From Aradus depressus (taxonomy: Eukaryota; Arthropoda; Insecta; Hemiptera; Aradidae), in NCBI GenBank assembly GCA_963662175.1, contig OY759214.1:9424001-9488000 (forward strand): 64,000 nt of DNA. Reading direction: 5' to 3'. Under the pieces are notes generated by a model that was given only the letters and a program-made list of their open reading frames with translations, was not told where the DNA came from and searched no databases. The position numbers and the translations under genes were made by a program. This document shows positions 59,827 through 64,000 of this stretch, in pieces. Position 1 is the first letter of the stretch. The number at the start of each line of letters is the position of its first letter.

Positions 59827-60194
59827 CTTCAACAGGGAATAATAATTGTTTCACACAAAAACAAACAAAATTAAACAAAAATTATCGCACATAACTTCGA
59901 GAAGGTTACTGTTTACCATCAGGAAGGTTAGTGTTTTACCAACGTAAACATGTTAATCAACTCCCAAGACCCGGAGAACACTTGATATCTTGGGACAGTT
60001 TTAAATAGGGATTTTATCAACTGAAACTGTATTTTTGCAATATCTAGATTGTTCGATATCTCTACATTTTAAATCAATGCGATTACAGCCCTGCACTGTA
60101 TTCATTTTTCCTTCGACTGTAGTCATAGATAAGTCTGCCTAACCTTTAGCTTAATGGAAGACGCCATTCTCCTTGTTTGTTTTTATTGTTTTTC
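59827..60194. promoter_or_regulatory. Putative bidirectional promoter between TSSC4 and a plus-strand gene
   Basis: Only about 370 bp separate the TSSC4 start codon (minus) from the first ATG/donor of the divergent plus-strand gene. A GACGCCATT motif (reverse of AATGGCGTC, YY1-like) lies at about 60162-60172. No TATA box. Head-to-head spacing is typical for housekeeping pairs; the function is inferred. Confidence 0.45.
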
Positions 60195-63077
60195 ATGAAG
60201 GTAAGTTATTTTACTTTTATATTTTATTAAAAGTGTATTTTTTTAATTGCAAACTAATATTCAGGAAGTGAGATTATAGCGCAGCTTGTTATCTCCGTTA
60301 TTGTATCATGAGACATTTTATTTATTTTTTTACAATTATGTACACTATTAAAAATATTTCTTTGTGTAAATTAAGCCTATTTTCATTCATTCATTTTTTG
60401 TTTTCAGCAAAATCTTACTACTGCTGGAATTAATGCTCGGTGTGATAGGTAATAATATTGTCATAAGTCCTAGTTTTACTTGTTTCCTTAACATTGCACG
60501 TAAGTTACCCTAAAGAAATATTTTATTTATTGCTACTTTTAGGGTTAAAGTAACCGATTTGCCGGACCTAACGGCTCCAAGAATATTCACTTTTTCACTT
60601 CAGAAATCCCTTGATTTTTTTTCTCGTGAATTATTTATTATATTAGTCTCAGAACTATAAATTTTACTTGTTTAAAGTTAATTAGTTAAATTAATTTTAA
60701 TTTTTGTTTTTTTCGAAAATTATTTTGATATTTAAATCAATATTATCTAAACACTCTCAAGAAAACTTGTATTTACACGATTACAGTGTTTTCCTTCAAT
60801 TTCTATGGTGATAATAACATGATCAAAAAGAAAGCATCAAGTTTTTTTTTTCCTTGACATGAGAAGGGTGTAATAACCGTTTATAAATTTAAGTGACTTG
60901 TGAAAATATGTACTACATCCTCCAAGTAATATTCTATGATTAATTTCAAATTTATTAACTTGAAAAGAGTAGAAGAGAATGTATTATTTATACTTATATA
61001 TATTTTTTTTTTTAAATAACCTTAAGCGTATGCGGGATGTACCCGACTGAAGGGAAGAACATTCTGATTCTGATAGCCAATTAAGTTATAAGCTACATAG
61101 TTCAGTGTTATAGTTTTTTGTGAATAATGATACACAGATTGTTTGCCGAAGAATATACAAAACATGAGGTGCACGTCGTAGTTGAGGGTAATAGAAATAT
61201 GTGTATAGTATATCCTTTCCTCTAGACCAGCTGGCCAACGTAGTGTAGTGAAACTGTGAAAACCAGTTTTCATTATTGTTGACGGCATATAACACAGATG
61301 GTACCCTTCTATTCTACTCTCTCCTTGGTGCTTCTGCATTGCCAATGCACATAGCCCATAATTAAAATGAATAGTTCCATATTCTTCATCTGGAAAATAT
61401 AAAAGCATTTGGATTAATTTAACTTTGCTAAAACCTGATAAGGAGGACCCTTCGATTTTACAGAATAGAATATGACTCAAACTATGAAAGTAGAATTATT
61501 GCCCTTTGGATTATCTAAGTTTAATCTTTTTTTCAGAACTGGACCGAGTGGTTCACCTATAATGCGACACTCACATCGTTAATTAAAATTGAATGATTAA
61601 CTACAAACACGTTGTCATTATTTTGTCCTCTACAATATTTATTTCAAGTCATTTTGCCTAAATATTGAACCTTAGGAAGTATGTTTCATTATTCATAAAA
61701 CGAGAACATTTTTGTAGAATTTTTTGTCTATAGCTCTTCAAGGAGGCATGTGCGGTTATGTTTACAGAAACTTTTTGCTTGAGATTTAATTTAATATCTA
61801 ATTCGAATTTTCATTCCTTCATTTGAGGCATGAAGTCGTTATTATTAATCCTTGTTAGTTCAAAATCCTCTAAGTCTACCAAAGAATCTCATTTTTTCTT
61901 GAGACATTTTATTGTGTTCATCAAGATCAACTTATTTCTAAAGCTGCATAGTGAACTAATGATTATATATACATGTTACGCTGAATCAACGAAATTGCCT
62001 AGTTCGTGAACCTCTTTGCCGAATTCATGGATTTGGCAATTTGTTGGTTTCATTTTGCGTATTTCGCGAAATAGGCAACCCTCACTTTTTGGGTAATTCC
62101 CTAAATAGGGAATTATTGGGATTTATATATCAATTATTATAGTTCGAAAAGTGGTTTTAAAAATTTATATTGATAGTAGTAAAAAGGATCACAAAGTGAA
62201 AAATTACGTATTTAAAGACATTTTAAGCTAAAATACGGTAAATACTGTAGTTTAATCTTAAAAACTTGAATTAAAATTGATAGATACAAACAAAAAATAT
62301 GTGAAATATAATCAAAGCGCGTAGCGCGCATCATTGACCTAGTAAATTGAAACGGATACATTTAGCAATAATTTAATATTAGTTTCGTCAGTCAAGCCGA
62401 GATCATCAGGTGGTGAATCTAAACATACATAAACCAGCATCCATGATATCTTAAATTGTTAAAGTTTTTGGATTGTTTATTTATTTATTGAAAATCGACT
62501 TCATGATAGTGAAAAGTGGCCGTCCAAAACTGTTAAATGATAGAGATGAAAGACTTGATTATTAATCAAATCAGAACAAATTCTCGAATGAGCGCCCCAA
62601 GCTTTGTGCGGAATTTTGTAGAGCTTCTGGATGCACAATTAGTGTTGCAACCGTTCGTCGCGTTCTAAAAAACTTAATTTTCCCAGAAGAGTTGCCCGAA
62701 AAAGGCCCTTTATCAGTTCAATTAATACGGCTAAAATAAAATTATTTTTATTATGATTTTTGTTGTTATTATTATGTATCTGTCCTCTCAACATCTTGGC
62801 AAATGGGTAACAACTCTTAAAAGGAATAGATAAGTGAATACAAATAAATAAATACAATGTATAAAAAATAAAAATCACAGTAAATTCCGAATACTTTTGA
62901 CACTCAGCGTATATATAACCAGTTTACATTCTGCACTGTCCCTTCTCCAGCAAATACTCTAGTATATATATTTAGTTATTATAATTTTTTTAAAAATATT
63001 TATCGTTGACATTTTACAGAAACTGTACAGATTAATATAAAATGCCTAGTTCCACCATGAGACTCAGAAGACATGAG
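60195..63077 (+). CDS. Unidentified plus-strand gene, short 5' exons, continues beyond the window
   Basis: Exon A ends at 60200 (ATGAAG|GTAAGT). Exon B is 60408-60448 (TTGTTTTCAG before it, GTAATA after it). Exon C is 63020-63077 (CATTTTACAG before it, GTAAAT after it) with an ATG at 63042 giving MPSSTMRLRRHE in phase 0 at its donor. Two readings are possible. (1) A and B are 5' UTR and translation starts at 63042. (2) B splices to an acceptor at 60541-60542, giving a 54-residue ORF (MKQNLTTAGINARCDR, then VKVTDLPDLTAPRI, ending at TAA 60658-60660). If B joins C, the ATG at 60195 makes a short upstream ORF. The protein family is not recognised. Confidence 0.4.
60408..60448 (+). CDS. Exon B (41 bp) of the divergent gene
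   Basis: Consensus splice sites on both sides and in frame with ATGAAG of exon A (QNLTTAGINARCD plus two bases). It could be coding or 5' UTR (see the gene entry). Confidence 0.4.
61022..61391 (-). CDS. Possible terminal exon of an unidentified minus-strand gene
   Basis: An open frame of about 122 codons starts after a good acceptor (TTTTATATTTTCCAG) at 61392 and ends with TAA at 61024-61022. It reads DEEYGTIHFNYGLCALAMQK at the start and ends LPFSRVHPAYA, with a hydrophobic stretch in the middle (VHLMFCIFFG). The composition is more protein-like than other ORFs here. No family recognised and no upstream exon identified; it would lie inside an intron of the plus-strand gene. Confidence 0.3.
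62495..62735 (+). pseudogene. Tc1-like transposase remnant (N-terminal DNA-binding part)
   Basis: Plus-strand reading: GRPKLLNDRDERLIINQIRT, SRMSAP, then after a one-base frameshift KLCAEFCRASGCTISVATVR and RVLKNLNF. This is the GRPxxL linker (GRPR-like) and second helix-turn-helix of Tc1-type transposases. The catalytic DDE part is absent. Confidence 0.7.
63020..63077 (+). CDS. Exon C of the divergent gene, with candidate start codon
   Basis: Acceptor CATTTTACAG, donor GTAAAT. The ATG at 63042 has A at -3. Twelve codons (MPSSTMRLRRHE) then a phase 0 donor. The next exon is not visible in the remaining 0.9 kb. Confidence 0.4.
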
Positions 63078-63859
63078 GTAAATTTAAAATTTTTTATTAT
63101 ATTTAAGTTTCATTGCTATAGGAACAACTGAAAATTATAAATGAAGGATTATGTTTGCACATGATTCTTACAAGTACTATAATAGATTCTACACCCAAAG
63201 TTTTGAGTTTATTTGCAAAAATATTTGTATTATTACTACTATAATAGGGTTTCGTTCATTTATTGTTGTTTAATTATGGTAGTATTGACAAGAACAGTGG
63301 GCATCACACTGTTTAGAACCGAAGAGAATTGTAAAATGCCGGGGTCAGGCATCAATTAGGCAGTGTTTTAACAATGAAATAAACTTACTTCGAGGGATGA
63401 GTATACATTGGAGAGTCATTTGATAATATTTCACTGATAATCTAAGTATATATTTTTTATCAAGGAACACAGAACCGTTCTTCTCCGTCTATTAAATATA
63501 TCTGTGAACATGGGAAAGTCGGCAGCTGTAGAATTAAACTTCGAAAAATAGTATTTTTTCTTCTTGTTCAATATTTGTTAGACAGATTCAATCGCTGTAC
63601 CGATTGTGACGTGTTTTAGCTTGTTGGATTTGTCCCAACGCAAGTACGTTTCTTTCACTCCTTATAACCGAAAATGTTTAAACAAGGTTCTCCACTCATA
63701 TTGCTCAATATTTCGAAAACTGTTAGGAAATGGACCAAACTGAAAATTGATATTTTGAAAGCTTATATTTTTCTTTGAGAAAGGTCGTCATCAAAATTTC
63801 TATATTATGACCATGAAAATCAGCCATAAGTTGTTTCTATGTAAAAAATCATGAAATAT
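63078..63859. other. Intron sequence of the divergent gene, nothing recognised
   Basis: AT-rich sequence downstream of exon C. No ORF, tRNA or clear repeat seen. Confidence 0.4.
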
Positions 63860-64000
63860 TAGCTAAGTCCGGTATCTCAGGAGTAGCGCGCTTGCTTACT
63901 GAGCTCAAGAGCGTGGGTTCGGAACCCGGCTGAGGCTCTTAGGTTTTTATCAGGTAGGTAAAAGAACCTTGAGCACGCCATCCTTCGGATGGGACGTTAC
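63860..64000 (+). mobile_element. tRNA-derived SINE with conserved body, cut by the window edge
   Basis: The head has tRNA-like boxes (GTATCTCAGGAGTAGCGCGC; B-box-like GGTTCGGAACC). It is followed by GGCTGAGGCTCTTAGG, then ACCTTGAGCACGCCATCCTT and CGGATGGGACGTTA. It shows head and body in one copy, so the family is Pol III-derived. The satellite at 11.8-36.4 kb aligns to the head's 3' half and the body. Confidence 0.85.

Larger units (their letters stand above)
60661..63019. other. AT-rich intron of the divergent gene
   Basis: Contains the minus-strand exon candidate (61022-61391), an inverted-repeat-like stretch at 61990-62100 (GAAATTGCCTAGTTCG and CGCGAAATAGGCAACC) and the Tc1 remnant at 62495-62735. 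Nothing else recognised. Confidence 0.45.

Noticed and set aside
63865..63945. tRNA gene near the right edge
   Set aside because: Only A- and B-box-like segments remain; the sequence runs straight into the conserved SINE body.

Overview
The window is animal nuclear DNA, almost certainly from an arthropod and most likely an insect. It is AT-rich, its genes are split by AT-rich introns with ordinary GT-AG sites, it carries an insect-style tRNA-His gene and a TPPP gene, and it is full of Jockey-like and I-like LINEs, tRNA-derived SINEs, a piggyBac element, a Tc1 remnant, Helitrons and foldback elements. I lean towards Hemiptera but nothing in the sequence proves it. I see no viral, bacterial or CRISPR sequence.

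Layout. 1-9.1 kb: a minus-strand gene for a proline/tyrosine/glutamine-rich protein. Five exons agree in splice phase (9129 down to 2323) and a sixth in-phase exon runs off the left edge (119-1); LENG8 is the nearest family I can suggest, weakly. Its introns hold a TIR-rich element, a SINE fragment, a minisatellite and a piggyBac copy inserted at a TTAA inside a SINE. 9.1-11.8 kb: intergenic, with a SINE and a probable Penelope-like fragment.

11.8-46.5 kb: a block of nested repeats of heterochromatic character. Its base is a satellite built from a SINE body: 134-bp subrepeats arranged in higher-order units of exactly 1038 bp (left array) or 904 bp (right array), the difference being one subrepeat. 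Into it went a Jockey-like LINE truncated at both ends (14.0-16.7 kb, plus), a near-full-length Jockey-like LINE (19.9-24.3 kb, minus) and Helitrons. Four non-autonomous Helitrons (three minus, one plus) have 5'-TC ends and a 3' hairpin followed by CTAG (the CTAG is mutated in one), with A and T flanks. Each carries two different internal tandem arrays: a 33/66-bp array in the 3' half and a G-rich array of about 143 bp in the 5' half. Two of them abut head-to-tail with no base between. A dead I-like LINE with an RNase H domain (26.0-32.3 kb, minus) sits inside the first Helitron between 14-bp target-site duplications.

46.5-54.2 kb: the TPPP (p25-alpha) gene on the plus strand, four coding exons giving 177 residues and a probable 5' non-coding exon. 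A tRNA-His(GTG) gene lies in its first coding intron and a foldback element in the second. 54.3-58.5 kb: foldback/MITE copies, degenerate repeats and a SINE. 59.2-59.8 kb: a single-exon TSSC4 homologue (U5 snRNP assembly factor), minus strand. About 0.3 kb upstream a divergent plus-strand gene starts; its short exons run to the right edge, and its 2.6-kb intron holds a possible minus-strand terminal exon and a Tc1 transposase remnant. The window ends inside a SINE of the family whose body gave rise to the satellite, so source and derived satellite can be compared directly.

The host genes (proline-rich gene, TPPP, TSSC4, the divergent gene) look unrelated in function. The main interest is the chain SINE, then SINE-derived satellite, then nested LINEs and Helitrons, and Helitrons that generate their own satellites.
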